Positions 35,690-43,733 of a stretch of 64,000 nucleotides of DNA are shown in pieces. Each line of letters starts with the position of its first letter. Within the stretch, counting starts at the first letter, position 1. Location: contig NZ_JAJNCL010000012.1 of NCBI RefSeq assembly GCF_021025955.1, positions 109,156 through 173,155 of the forward strand. Direction: 5' to 3'. The notes under the pieces are model-generated. The model did not search any database and was not told the origin of the DNA. It saw nothing but the letters and a program-made list of their open reading frames with translations. The stretch is from Rhodococcus qingshengii. Lineage in GTDB: Bacteria; Actinomycetota; Actinomycetes; Mycobacteriales; Mycobacteriaceae. A program made the translations under genes and the position numbers.

Positions 35690-38022
35690 AGTCCTACTTC
35701 CTCGTTCTCGGCGGGTGCCCGGTTTGCTTCTGGAATGGTCACTACTGCGGCGGCGTCGGGCACCGGCATGGCCACCTGATCGAGCCGTGCATGCGCGAGT
35801 GCGCGAAGGTGACGCAGGCGCTCGACCTGAACCTTGATCTCGGCAGCGAATGCCAGGCGCCGGGCCCTGACTCCGTCGTCGTCGACTTCGATCAGGTTAC
35901 GGTTGCGCGCCAAATTCAGTGCAGTGGAGAACAATTCGCCGGAGACGGATTCGTTGCTGGCGATCTGCTGCCGCAGGCGACGCTGATGTGCGACGTCGAT
36001 GCAGTTGCTGATGAAAGACTTCTCGTCGAACGACGTCGAAATCGGTGCAAGCACAAGCTGATCGGCGACAACCTGATATGCCTCGAGAAACGGTTGGAGC
36101 ACGCGGTGCGCAAGGTACGGCCGAACCGTCTCGATCATGTGCTCAGTTCGTTTGTCGTCGGCCATGACGGTTTCCCACTCGGGGTCGATCAGGGTCAGTT
36201 CGGTCCTCATCTCCTGCTCGAACGTGTCCCGGTCGCTGAAGAAGAACTCGAATTTCAACAGATCCCGGATCCGTTTGGCCTCCGCCCACCCGTCCCCGAT
36301 GGGATCCTCGAACCGTTCTTCGACGGCTGCCTGGAGTACGAGTTCGGTGATGGCACGCACGACGAGGAAGTGAATTGTGTTGTTGCGGTAGAAGGCAGCG
36401 ACAAGATGCTGGTCCTTGCCGAGGTAGAAGACCTGCTCGCCGCCGCGATCGAAACGCTCGAGCACACCGGAATCAACGTGTGTCTGCAATGCCTTCTCGA
36501 TGACATGCGGATCGGACAGTTCGACGTCGCCGGCGATCGGAAGATCGCGCGCGGTGATGTACCCGAACAGCGGCGTCAGGATCGCCGAGAGTTCACGAAC
36601 GGTCAACGCCCGGTCTTCGATTCCGAGGAACGCCAACATCGCCAGCGACGACACGGTCACCGGTGTGACCTCGTTGATTCGGTGACACACCTCGATTCCG
36701 GCCTTCTGAATGGCGAGACGCTGGTCGGTTTCTTGGCTGAGTGCCTCCGCGAGTGAGAGTGGTCGGCCGATGGTCACGTGCGCGACGCCGTTGCGTTTCC
36801 CCTGTGCGCGTACGTAACCCACCATCCAGCGCAGGCCTTCCGGTGTCTTCTCGGCGCCGAGAGCCTCGGCAGCCATTGCACCGACTTCGTAGAGTTGGTC
36901 GTAGCTCAGCGCGACCGGAACGAGGTACACGTCGGATGCGCCGCTCACCTGAAATGCCTTGGTCAGGTAGGTCAGGAGACCGAAGCGCGGCGGGCGCAGT
37001 TTCCCGGTGCGCCCGCGTCCACCCTCGATGTACCACTCCAGATTGAAGCGCTTGGTCAGGAGATAGCGCATGTACTCGTGCATCGACCACTTGTAGACCT
37101 CGTCGTTGCCGATGCTTCGACGAATGAAGACGGTGCCGCTGCGCTTGAGGATCGAGCCCATGGGCCAGAAGCTGATGTTGAGACCGCCCATGACGTGATT
37201 GAGCGGCAAGCCGTTCGCGATCAACGCCGGACGCAGGACGAGGGGATCGAGATACGAACGGTGACTGGGGAGGAAGACCAGTGAGTGTTCCTTGTTCAGC
37301 TCACGGAGTTCCTCGAAGCGGCTCGTGTCCACGTCGAGCTTGTACGCGCGGGCGAAGTAGCGGCCCAGACGATCCCACACCGCGATGGCTTGGCGACTTT
37401 GGGTGGCAACCATTTCTTCGAGTGCTTCACGCGCACGGCGATCGACGTCGGCGACGGCGATGTTCAACCGGTCGGCCAACGCCATGACCTCGGTGGCGAA
37501 CCGGCGGGTGTCGGTGATCTCGTCGACGACGAACCGCGACACCTTGTACTGACCACCCAGAAGGCCCAACTCGGCGCGCTCGAGCGCCAGCGCGGCCTGA
37601 CGACGGATGAACTCGGGTAGCGAACCGCCACCACTTTTTTCGAGTCGACGCTCGAGATCGCTCAGTGGCGCGGGTTCACCTTCGATGACCTGGCACCGTG
37701 ACGGGTCGGTGCGCAGGGTTCTGCGCTGCGCACCGCGTCCAGGGTGGAGGGGATCGCGTGGTGCCAGTGCATCGCGCAGTCGCACCGCGACGTTGTGTTT
37801 GGTACGGGTGTCCGGAATCCACACAACGCGAAGCGGCGCGAGCATCGGGTCGTCAGACCGCGCCGCCAGTTCTGCCAGGGTCTTGTCGGTGATGTTGACG
37901 GTGACCGGCCGCGTTTCGGATGCGGTTGCCTTGTCGGCAAGCCACTTTCGCAGTACTCCGGCTTCGGCCTCTGTCATGGTTTCGGTGAGGTATACGCGCG
38001 GGTTGCTCGTGTTTTCACTCAT
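35686..38022 (-). CDS. plsB: Glycerol-3-phosphate 1-O-acyltransferase
   Basis: Catalyses the first acylation of glycerol-3-phosphate for phospholipid and triacylglycerol synthesis. The 778-residue protein is the long PlsB type, with acyltransferase boxes VFLPSHRSYLDPLVL (HX4D), GSGTVFIRRS-like (KRSGTVFIRRSIG), YIEGGRGRTGKLRPPRFGLL and VPVALSYDQL in the middle third, and a C-terminal helical domain. It matches Rv2482c (PlsB2). ATG 38022 lies 3 bp after the WS/DGAT stop, so translation is coupled. Confidence 0.95.
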   Translation of the reverse strand: MSENTSNPRVYLTETMTEAEAGVLRKWLADKATASETRPVTVNITDKTLAELAARSDDPMLAPLRVVWIPDTRTKHNVAVRLRDALAPRDPLHPGRGAQRRTLRTDPSRCQVIEGEPAPLSDLERRLEKSGGGSLPEFIRRQAALALERAELGLLGGQYKVSRFVVDEITDTRRFATEVMALADRLNIAVADVDRRAREALEEMVATQSRQAIAVWDRLGRYFARAYKLDVDTSRFEELRELNKEHSLVFLPSHRSYLDPLVLRPALIANGLPLNHVMGGLNISFWPMGSILKRSGTVFIRRSIGNDEVYKWSMHEYMRYLLTKRFNLEWYIEGGRGRTGKLRPPRFGLLTYLTKAFQVSGASDVYLVPVALSYDQLYEVGAMAAEALGAEKTPEGLRWMVGYVRAQGKRNGVAHVTIGRPLSLAEALSQETDQRLAIQKAGIEVCHRINEVTPVTVSSLAMLAFLGIEDRALTVRELSAILTPLFGYITARDLPIAGDVELSDPHVIEKALQTHVDSGVLERFDRGGEQVFYLGKDQHLVAAFYRNNTIHFLVVRAITELVLQAAVEERFEDPIGDGWAEAKRIRDLLKFEFFFSDRDTFEQEMRTELTLIDPEWETVMADDKRTEHMIETVRPYLAHRVLQPFLEAYQVVADQLVLAPISTSFDEKSFISNCIDVAHQRRLRQQIASNESVSGELFSTALNLARNRNLIEVDDDGVRARRLAFAAEIKVQVERLRHLRALAHARLDQVAMPVPDAAAVVTIPEANRAPAENEEVGL

Positions 38023-38025
38023 GAC

Positions 38026-39492
38026 TCACGCACCTTCCGTTGGAACTCCGAGAGCCACGATCTCGTCCAGGCTCTCCTGCAAGCACTGCATCAGCAAGGC
38101 GGGTTTCGTGATCGCAGCGGTGTCGAGATTGATTCCGATGCAGCACACTCCGACGTGGGAGACCAGTGTTGCCATTGCCGCGCAACCGGGCGCCGGCCCG
38201 AACGGGAACATCCGCTCGATCTTCGCGCCGGCGAGATACACCGGTACCGGTACGCCGGCGACATTGCTCGCCTGCAGATCCAGTCCAGTCGACTGGGACA
38301 GATACCAGTTCGCGAGTAGATAATTTGGTAGGCGGGCGAGGATCGGGGCAGCGACGTCGAGAGCGTCCAACGCCGGTTCCTCTCGCAGACCCAGGACGAT
38401 TTCTCGTACCTGCCTTATGCGTTTGGCCGGATCGGTCTCGGCGACCGGGCCGTTGAAGCGGACTGCTGCAAACCGGTTGCCGCCGTTGGCATCCGCGCCG
38501 GTTCGCATGCTGATCGGCATCCCCATCGGAATGCTGTCGACGGATTGTCCGAACGATTCGTGGTAGCGACGGAACCCGCCGAGCAGGGCAGCAACGTACG
38601 CGTCGTTGAGTGAACCGCCGGCAGCTTTCGCCCCGGCCTTGAGTGCGGGGACACCCACTTCGAGAGTTCCGAACCATCGTCCGAGACCGCGATCGTGGAG
38701 CAGAGGGGAACCGGAACGAGCTGGGGGAGTGACGATCTTGCGGAGTGAATTGGCGTACCCGAGGACCTCGGAAGCCGTGCTGAACGGACTCGAGATCGCC
38801 GTGGTCGCAACATTGGTGGCGCCGCGAACCAGCTTGGCGATACGGGAGGGCGCACGCCGGATCTCGCTGACGACCTCCTCACCGAAGGCGCCTACCGAAG
38901 ACAGGTGCTCAGGAGCCGGCGGTATGCGGTCGGGCTTGTTCGGAGTGGGATCCGGGCGCCTGCTGTGCAGAAGCGTCATCATCTGGATGCCACCCATGCC
39001 GTCGGTGATGGAGTGGTGAGTCTTGACCACGAACACGGCACGTCCGTCGTCGAGACCTTCGATGAGCAGCGCGCTCCACGGCGGCCGAGCCTTGTCGAAA
39101 GGTTCCGTGGCAAGGTGACGACACATGCGCAGCGCGTGATCGAAGTCGGCCGGTGCAGGCAAGCGGACGCGTCGTAGGTGGTAGCCGATGTCGAACTCGG
39201 GATCAACCGACCACACCGGATTGCCCAGCTGCATTGCCGGTTCCACCGCGCGCATACGAATGCGCGGAACCACGTGCGATGCCCACTCGACTGCGTGGAG
39301 CAGACGGTCCCAGTCCGGGGCGCGATCGAGAACCTCTACCGCAACGATCGGTGAGCGCAGTTGCGGCTGCGCCTCTTCCATCCGCCACATTCCCGTCTCG
39401 AAGTCGGACATCGTGCGGTTCGCTCCCCAGGCGACCGCGGAAAGGTCCACGTCGACCGCGCTAGGAGGAACAAATGGATTGCTGTTGGCCAT
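38026..39492 (-). CDS. Wax ester synthase/diacylglycerol acyltransferase (WS/DGAT)
   Basis: Condenses acyl-CoA with diacylglycerol (or alcohols) to make triacylglycerol or wax ester. The 488-residue protein begins with about 20 variable residues and then WGANRTMSDFETGMWRMEEAQPQ, with the active-site VKTHHSITDGMGG (HHxxxDG), a central SLNDAYVAALLGGFR, GGNRFAAVRF and C-terminal FPFGPAPGCAAMATLVSH. It lacks the Trp/Leu-type start motif of some paralogues, and its exact substrate is unknown. First gene of a lipid operon with plsB and HAD-PlsC, in the order of Rv2484c-Rv2483c-Rv2482c relatives. Confidence 0.93.
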   Translation of the reverse strand: MANSNPFVPPSAVDVDLSAVAWGANRTMSDFETGMWRMEEAQPQLRSPIVAVEVLDRAPDWDRLLHAVEWASHVVPRIRMRAVEPAMQLGNPVWSVDPEFDIGYHLRRVRLPAPADFDHALRMCRHLATEPFDKARPPWSALLIEGLDDGRAVFVVKTHHSITDGMGGIQMMTLLHSRRPDPTPNKPDRIPPAPEHLSSVGAFGEEVVSEIRRAPSRIAKLVRGATNVATTAISSPFSTASEVLGYANSLRKIVTPPARSGSPLLHDRGLGRWFGTLEVGVPALKAGAKAAGGSLNDAYVAALLGGFRRYHESFGQSVDSIPMGMPISMRTGADANGGNRFAAVRFNGPVAETDPAKRIRQVREIVLGLREEPALDALDVAAPILARLPNYLLANWYLSQSTGLDLQASNVAGVPVPVYLAGAKIERMFPFGPAPGCAAMATLVSHVGVCCIGINLDTAAITKPALLMQCLQESLDEIVALGVPTEGA

Positions 39493-39652
39493 ACGTCAAG
39501 AACTCCCTCGGTCTGCGGATCCACCCCGCGCATCTCTGCTTCTAAGTGTGGACCCGTGACCGTGGACGCGTCCCGGTTTCGGTGTCAGCCGGGATGTGTG
39601 ACGTTCGTCAGCTTCAGGGCTAGTCGGACATGACTGGATATTCGACCAGCGC

Positions 39653-40276
39653 TCACGCAGTGACACCGACGGCTTTCAACGCTATCTCGCGGTACAGAAC
39701 ACTGACTTCGCGTGGAGTCTGTGGTCCGTCGAGTCGGTACCAGAGCACGACGGACTGGCACATACCAAGCAGTGCGCGGCCGGTGCCCGTGATGTCCGGG
39801 ACCGTGAACTCACCGCTCTCGACGCCTGCAGTCAGCACTTCGACGAGTAGGTTTTCGAGCTTCTTTCGCTTGGCCGCGTAACTCTTTCGTTCCGCGTCCT
39901 CGAGGTATCGGAGTTCGGAATCGAGGAACGCGATGTCGGAGCGACTGGTCATGTGAAGGACGCAGGCCTCGATGAGATTGCCGAACTGCGCCGTCGACGA
40001 CGGCCCGGCGGCATCGACGGCAGCGCTCGCGCGCGCGGTGACGTTCTCGATTCCTGGTTCCATCAGTGCGACGAGGATGCCCTGTTTGTTGCCGTGGTGG
40101 TAATACAGCGTCGGCACGGTGACGCCGGCGCGTTTGGCAATGTCACGAACCGACGCTCCGTGGTAACCGAGTTCGTGGAACACCTCGAGTGCGGCGGTGA
40201 GCAGGGGAGTCAGCGCCAGTGGTTCGACGATGCGCCACTGTTCGTCGGGCTGGGCCTCCGACTGCAAGTCCGTCAT
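39653..40276 (-). CDS. TetR-family transcriptional regulator
   Basis: A 207-residue TetR protein. The N-terminal HTH is ALEVFHELGYHGASVRDIAKRAGVTVPTLYYHHGNKQGIL, followed by an all-helical ligand domain with the common actinobacterial LLGMCQSVVLWYR segment. ATG 40276 lies 150 bp from the divergent MerR gene with a perfect inverted repeat between them. The WS/DGAT operon starts 160 bp downstream on the same strand, so fatty-acid or acyl-CoA control is an inference. Confidence 0.92.
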   Translation of the reverse strand: MTDLQSEAQPDEQWRIVEPLALTPLLTAALEVFHELGYHGASVRDIAKRAGVTVPTLYYHHGNKQGILVALMEPGIENVTARASAAVDAAGPSSTAQFGNLIEACVLHMTSRSDIAFLDSELRYLEDAERKSYAAKRKKLENLLVEVLTAGVESGEFTVPDITGTGRALLGMCQSVVLWYRLDGPQTPREVSVLYREIALKAVGVTA

Positions 40277-40371
40277 TCCGCCTGTTCGCTCCGTTCGGAA
40301 ATTTCTGGTGGTGTGCGCAAAGAAGGTTCAACCCTAGCGCAACGTGTGCCCTCTGTTCGGGCGTGCCACAG

Positions 40372-40398
40372 TCATTGGATAGCATCACTATCCAATGA
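40372..40398. promoter_or_regulatory. Perfect inverted repeat between tetR and merR
   Basis: TCATTGGATAG and CTATCCAATGA are perfect 11-bp arms around a 5-base spacer (CATCA). The site is 28 bp upstream of the MerR start and 96 bp upstream of the TetR start, the expected place for an operator controlling either or both genes. Confidence 0.75.
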
Positions 40399-40426
40399 AC
40401 TCGGCGAGTCGACGGATGGAGGAACG

Positions 40427-41095
40427 GTGAAGGTTTCCGAACTGGCCGCGCAGTCCGGCGTTGCTCTCGCCACGATCAAGTACTACCTCCGTGAAAGTCT
40501 GCTGATGCCGGGTGAGCCGACCAGCGCAACGGGAGCGAGGTACGGCGAACAGCACGTCCAGCGACTCGCGTTGATCAGGGCCCTGGCCGGAGCGGGACTC
40601 GCGATCCCACGAATTCGCGCGGTGCTCGAATTGGTGGACAGTAACGAGCGATCCGAATTCGAGACTTTCGGTCGCGCGATCGCACAACTACCGCCCTACG
40701 TCGATCCGGTGCCGGATCAACAGTTTCCCAGGGCTCGCAAGGTTCTGGAGTTTCTCGGTCAGGTCTACGAGCCGAGGTACGTGGCGGTTGCTCACCTCGA
40801 GCGTGCACTGATAGGCCTCGAGGATGCCGGACTGAGCCTCTCGGACGAACGATTGCGCGCCTACGGCGAGCACATCCGAGGGATTGCCGAAGTGGAAATC
40901 GAGCTGATGCCCACCGGTACGACGAAGGAGGGCGTTCGCCACGTCGCTTCGACCGAGGACGGCATTCGCTATGCAGTCCTCGGAACCGCCATGTACGAAC
41001 CCGTCCTGACAGCTTTGCGACGCTTGGCGCACCAAGATCTTGCCGCACGACATTTCCCGCAACACCGAGACAGTACCGAACAGGAAAATCGATGA
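40427..41095 (+). CDS. MerR-family transcriptional regulator
   Basis: A 222-residue MerR-type regulator: HTH MKVSELAAQSGVALATIKYYLRESLLMPGEPTSATGARY, the HVQRLALIRALAGAGLAIPRIRAVLELV dimerisation start, then a long helical C-terminal domain of unknown ligand rather than a metal-binding loop. GTG 40427 has a good GGAGGA RBS. Its stop overlaps the thioesterase start (ATGA), so it probably autoregulates a two-gene unit. Confidence 0.9.
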   Translation: MKVSELAAQSGVALATIKYYLRESLLMPGEPTSATGARYGEQHVQRLALIRALAGAGLAIPRIRAVLELVDSNERSEFETFGRAIAQLPPYVDPVPDQQFPRARKVLEFLGQVYEPRYVAVAHLERALIGLEDAGLSLSDERLRAYGEHIRGIAEVEIELMPTGTTKEGVRHVASTEDGIRYAVLGTAMYEPVLTALRRLAHQDLAARHFPQHRDSTEQENR

Positions 41096-41937
41096 GCACC
41101 AGCCCCTTTCAAGATCTCAATCGCCTTACCTCGCTCGGCGACGGGAGATACACCGCAACGATCGACCCGATCTGGACCATCGGGCCGAAGGTGCACGGTG
41201 GCTCCATGATGGCGGTGTGTGCCGCTGCCGCGCGTCAATGTCTGCGAGACGGCGCAGGCGAGAACGACTCGCATCTGACCATGCAGCCGCTGGCCGTGAG
41301 CGCCAACTATCTGTCCGCCCCCGACCCCGGTGAAGTCGCCTTGGAAGTGACCGTCCGCAAGCAGGGACGCCAGGTCGCGTTGATCGACGTCGAATTGAGC
41401 CAGGCTGGTCGCAGCGCCGTTCGCGCGGCGGTCACGCTCGGATTCCCGGACGACGGCGACCCGACATTTGTCACAGCCTCGTCGATCGACGACATGCCAC
41501 CGGAACCGCCGGAGAATGCGGTGGCAGTCATCGGTGATCATCCGATGGCGCAGGTTGTGCACGTCGGGCAGGGCTGCGACATGCGAATCGACACCACCTC
41601 GGCGCACTTCCTGACGGGGAGCCAAGGCGAGGCCGAGGTCAGGATGTGGGTCCGTCCCCGCCCCGAGGACGAAAACGATCTCGACACCGCTGTGCTGTTC
41701 GCCATCATGGTGGGTGACATCAGCGCACCGGTGACGATGAACCGTGGCTTGTTCGGGTGGGCGCCGACAGTGCAGTTGACGACGTACCTGCGCCGACTGC
41801 CCACACCGGGATGGCTTCGTGTGCGGGCAAGTTCGGATGTTCTGGGCAGCACGTGGTTCGAAGAGGATCACGCTGTTCTCGATTCGACGGGAGCGGTTGT
41901 CGTACAGAGCCGTCAGCTGGCGATGATGCCCCGCTAG
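41092..41937 (+). CDS. Double-hotdog acyl-CoA thioesterase-like protein
   Basis: A 281-residue protein of the double-hotdog thioesterase superfamily: an N-terminal domain with GPKVHGGSMMAVCAAAARQ and ALEVTVRKQGRQVALIDVELSQAGRSAVRAAV, and a C-terminal domain with a RMWVRPRPEDENDLDTAVLFAIMVGDISAP helix and FEEDHAVLDSTGAVVVQSRQLAMMP. It probably hydrolyses acyl-CoAs. It sits where Rv0499 lies before proC. Co-translation with the MerR gene suggests that regulator senses its substrate or product. Confidence 0.82.
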   Translation: MSTSPFQDLNRLTSLGDGRYTATIDPIWTIGPKVHGGSMMAVCAAAARQCLRDGAGENDSHLTMQPLAVSANYLSAPDPGEVALEVTVRKQGRQVALIDVELSQAGRSAVRAAVTLGFPDDGDPTFVTASSIDDMPPEPPENAVAVIGDHPMAQVVHVGQGCDMRIDTTSAHFLTGSQGEAEVRMWVRPRPEDENDLDTAVLFAIMVGDISAPVTMNRGLFGWAPTVQLTTYLRRLPTPGWLRVRASSDVLGSTWFEEDHAVLDSTGAVVVQSRQLAMMPR

Positions 41938-41971
41938 GGTCGATCGCTGCGGTCGTGGCAGGCTGTTCGCC

Positions 41972-42787
41972 ATGACAAGAATTGCGATTATCGGTGGCGG
42001 CAAGATCGGCGAGGCGCTGATCTCCGGGCTGTTGCAGGCCGGCCACGCCATCAAGGATCTGGTTGTCGCCGAGCAGTATCAGCCTCGCGCGGACGAATTG
42101 ATTGCCGAATACTCCATCCGTGTCAGCACGGTCGCCGATGCCGCGGAGGGTGCAGACGTCATCGTCATCGCAGTCAAGCCCAACGACGTCGAATCAGCGC
42201 TCACCGCGTTGACGAAGGTCGATCTGGACGGTGACCTCGAGCAGTTGATCGTTTCTCTCGCGGCGGGAATCCCCACCGGGTTCTTCGAAGCGCGTCTGCC
42301 GGCAGGGTTCCCGGTCGTCCGCGTCATGCCGAATACCCCCATGTTGGTGGGGGAGGGCGTGAGCGTTCTGTCACCCGGACGCCACGTCAAGGCCGAGCAC
42401 CTCGAGCTTGTACGCGGCATCCTCGGCAGCGTCGGCAAGGTAGTCACAGTTCCCGAATCGCAGATTGACGCGGTCACGGCTGTCTCGGGTTCGGGGCCGG
42501 CCTACTTCTTCTTGGTTGCCGAAGCGATGATCGACGCGGGAGTCGGTCTCGGCCTGACGCGCCCGGTCGCTACCGAATTGGTGGTGCAGACGATGGTCGG
42601 TTCCGCAGCGATGCTCGATCGCACCGGCGACAGCGCGACGGATCTTCGCGCCGCGGTGACGTCACCGGGCGGAACGACGGCTGCGGCACTGCGTCAGCTC
42701 GAAGCGGGCGGCCTGCGGACAGCGTTCTTCGATGCCTTGGATGCCGCCAAGACACGCTCGGCCGCGATGGGTGCAGCTGCGGAATAG
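41972..42787 (+). CDS. proC: Pyrroline-5-carboxylate reductase
   Basis: Last enzyme of proline synthesis, reducing P5C with NAD(P)H. The 271-residue protein has the dinucleotide motif IAIIGGGKIGEALISG, VIVIAVKPNDVE, VRVMPNTPMLVGEGVS, and the C-terminal AVSGSGPAYFFLVAEAMIDAGVGLGL and TSPGGTTAAALRQLE signature. It is monocistronic-looking, with 34 bp to the gene before and 126 bp to the gene after. Confidence 0.97.
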   Translation: MTRIAIIGGGKIGEALISGLLQAGHAIKDLVVAEQYQPRADELIAEYSIRVSTVADAAEGADVIVIAVKPNDVESALTALTKVDLDGDLEQLIVSLAAGIPTGFFEARLPAGFPVVRVMPNTPMLVGEGVSVLSPGRHVKAEHLELVRGILGSVGKVVTVPESQIDAVTAVSGSGPAYFFLVAEAMIDAGVGLGLTRPVATELVVQTMVGSAAMLDRTGDSATDLRAAVTSPGGTTAAALRQLEAGGLRTAFFDALDAAKTRSAAMGAAAE

Positions 42788-42913
42788 TCGTCCGTTTAGC
42801 CACACCCGTCGCTTTAACCCCACCAGTACAGCTAAGCTCGACTTAGTACGTACGTGTCTGTTCCGCCGGAGGGGAAGCCGGCGGCGCGAGTCGTGCTGGA
42901 GGTATGTGGATTA

Positions 42914-43150
42914 ATGGTGTCTGCAAACAAGCCGTCCATGGGTTCGTCCCACGACGGAAAGCCGGCAGTGGCCGGCACGCAATTCCTCACTGTTGCTGAG
43001 GTAGCAACTTTGATGAGGGTGTCGAAAATGACTGTGTACCGGTTGGTGCACAGTGGCGAATTGCCCGCTGTACGAGTGGGCCGTTCGTTCCGTGTACATG
43101 CGAAGGCAGTGCACGATTACCTCGAAACCTCGTACTTCGATGCCGGCTGA
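42914..43150 (+). CDS. Small helix-turn-helix (excisionase-type) protein
   Basis: A 78-residue DNA-binding protein. After a flexible 25-residue leader comes a MerR/excisionase-like winged helix: FLTVAEVATLMRVSKMTVYRLVHSGELPAVRVGRSFRVHAKAVHDYLETSYFDAG. It is nearly universal at this place in Mycobacteriales (Rv0500A, between proC and bS22). The regulatory target is unknown. The ATG at 42914 has GGAGG 11 bp upstream; a later ATG at 42938 is possible. Confidence 0.88.
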   Translation: MVSANKPSMGSSHDGKPAVAGTQFLTVAEVATLMRVSKMTVYRLVHSGELPAVRVGRSFRVHAKAVHDYLETSYFDAG

Positions 43151-43159
43151 CCAGCCGGT
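43142..43159 (+). terminator. Hairpin overlapping HTH gene stop
   Basis: GCCGGCT and AGCCGGT pair (one G-T) across a 4-base loop, with the stop codon in the stem/loop. It is a weak terminator or part of the structured region that follows. Confidence 0.35.
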
Positions 43160-43194
43160 TCGAAGAGGATGACCTCGGCGTGAGCTGAGTCGCG

Positions 43195-43336
43195 GGCACA
43201 GCGGTTGCTGTGCCGGAGGCTCGGTTTATGCCGAGTGAGTCCACACCGGTACGATGAGTCACTGTCGTACCAGCAAGCTGGTGTCGTAAGGCGCTGAGCT
43301 AGTTAAAACGAGGGCCAGGCGCCAATTGCTTGGCGC
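43195..43336 (+). other. Run of stem-loops upstream of bS22
   Basis: Within 142 bp there are four non-overlapping hairpins: GGCACAGC/GCTGTGCC (43195-43214), CTCGG/CCGAG (43220-43235), GGTACGA/TCGTACC (43248-43271, or an alternative ACCAG/CTGGT at 43269-43282) and GCGCCAA/TTGGCGC (43319-43336). The stretch has no ORF of note and ends about 60 bp before the bS22 start. It may be a structured mRNA leader or a small RNA. Confidence 0.35.
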
Positions 43337-43394
43337 AGGCGTACGTGACCGGCGTGCGCAGGAACGCTAGAGAAGAACGTGAGGGACACCCGCT

Positions 43395-43496
43395 ATGGGT
43401 TCAGTGATCAAGAAGCGTCGCAAGCGCATGTCGAAGAAGAAGCACCGCAAGCTGCTTCGTCGTACCCGAGTACAGCGCAGGAAACTCGGTAAATAA
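43395..43496 (+). CDS. 30S ribosomal protein bS22 (AURKAIP1/COX24-type)
   Basis: A 33-residue, extremely basic protein ([20 protein letters not shown] followed by [13 protein letters not shown]). It matches the tiny actinobacterial ribosomal protein found near the decoding site in mycobacterial ribosomes (Rv0500B). AGGGAC lies 8 bp before the ATG. It is followed by a terminator-like hairpin, so it is transcribed alone or with the upstream structured leader. Confidence 0.95.
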
Positions 43497-43508
43497 GCAA
43501 TACCTGTT

Positions 43509-43542
43509 GATGCCCGCCGCCCCTCTCGGGGTGGCGGGCATC
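43509..43542 (+). terminator. Terminator after bS22
   Basis: GATGCCCGCCGCCCC pairs with GGGGTGGCGGGCATC (one G-T pair) around TCTC, 12 bp after the bS22 stop. Confidence 0.8.
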
Positions 43543-43545
43543 GAT

Positions 43546-43580
43546 GTATTTCAGGGGAGGGGCGACGTATCTCAGGGGAG
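43546..43580 (+). repeat. 21-bp-spaced direct repeat upstream of epimerase gene
   Basis: GTATTTCAGGGGAG (43546-43559) and GTATCTCAGGGGAG (43567-43580) differ at one base and start exactly 21 bp apart, two helical turns. They lie in the 190-bp region before the epimerase-like gene and may be tandem regulator sites. Confidence 0.45.
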
Positions 43581-43733
43581 AGATGTGTCGGCCGTCTCAT
43601 TGTCTGGGCGGTTTGTCTTGAACGGCCGAATTTTGGGTAGTCAGCGCGGGACCCCCTCTGCCCGTAAAGTGGGGGAAAATCGCGGGAGGAACGCTTCGGC
43701 AGAGCGCGTTTCTACTGGATATGGGGGTACTTG

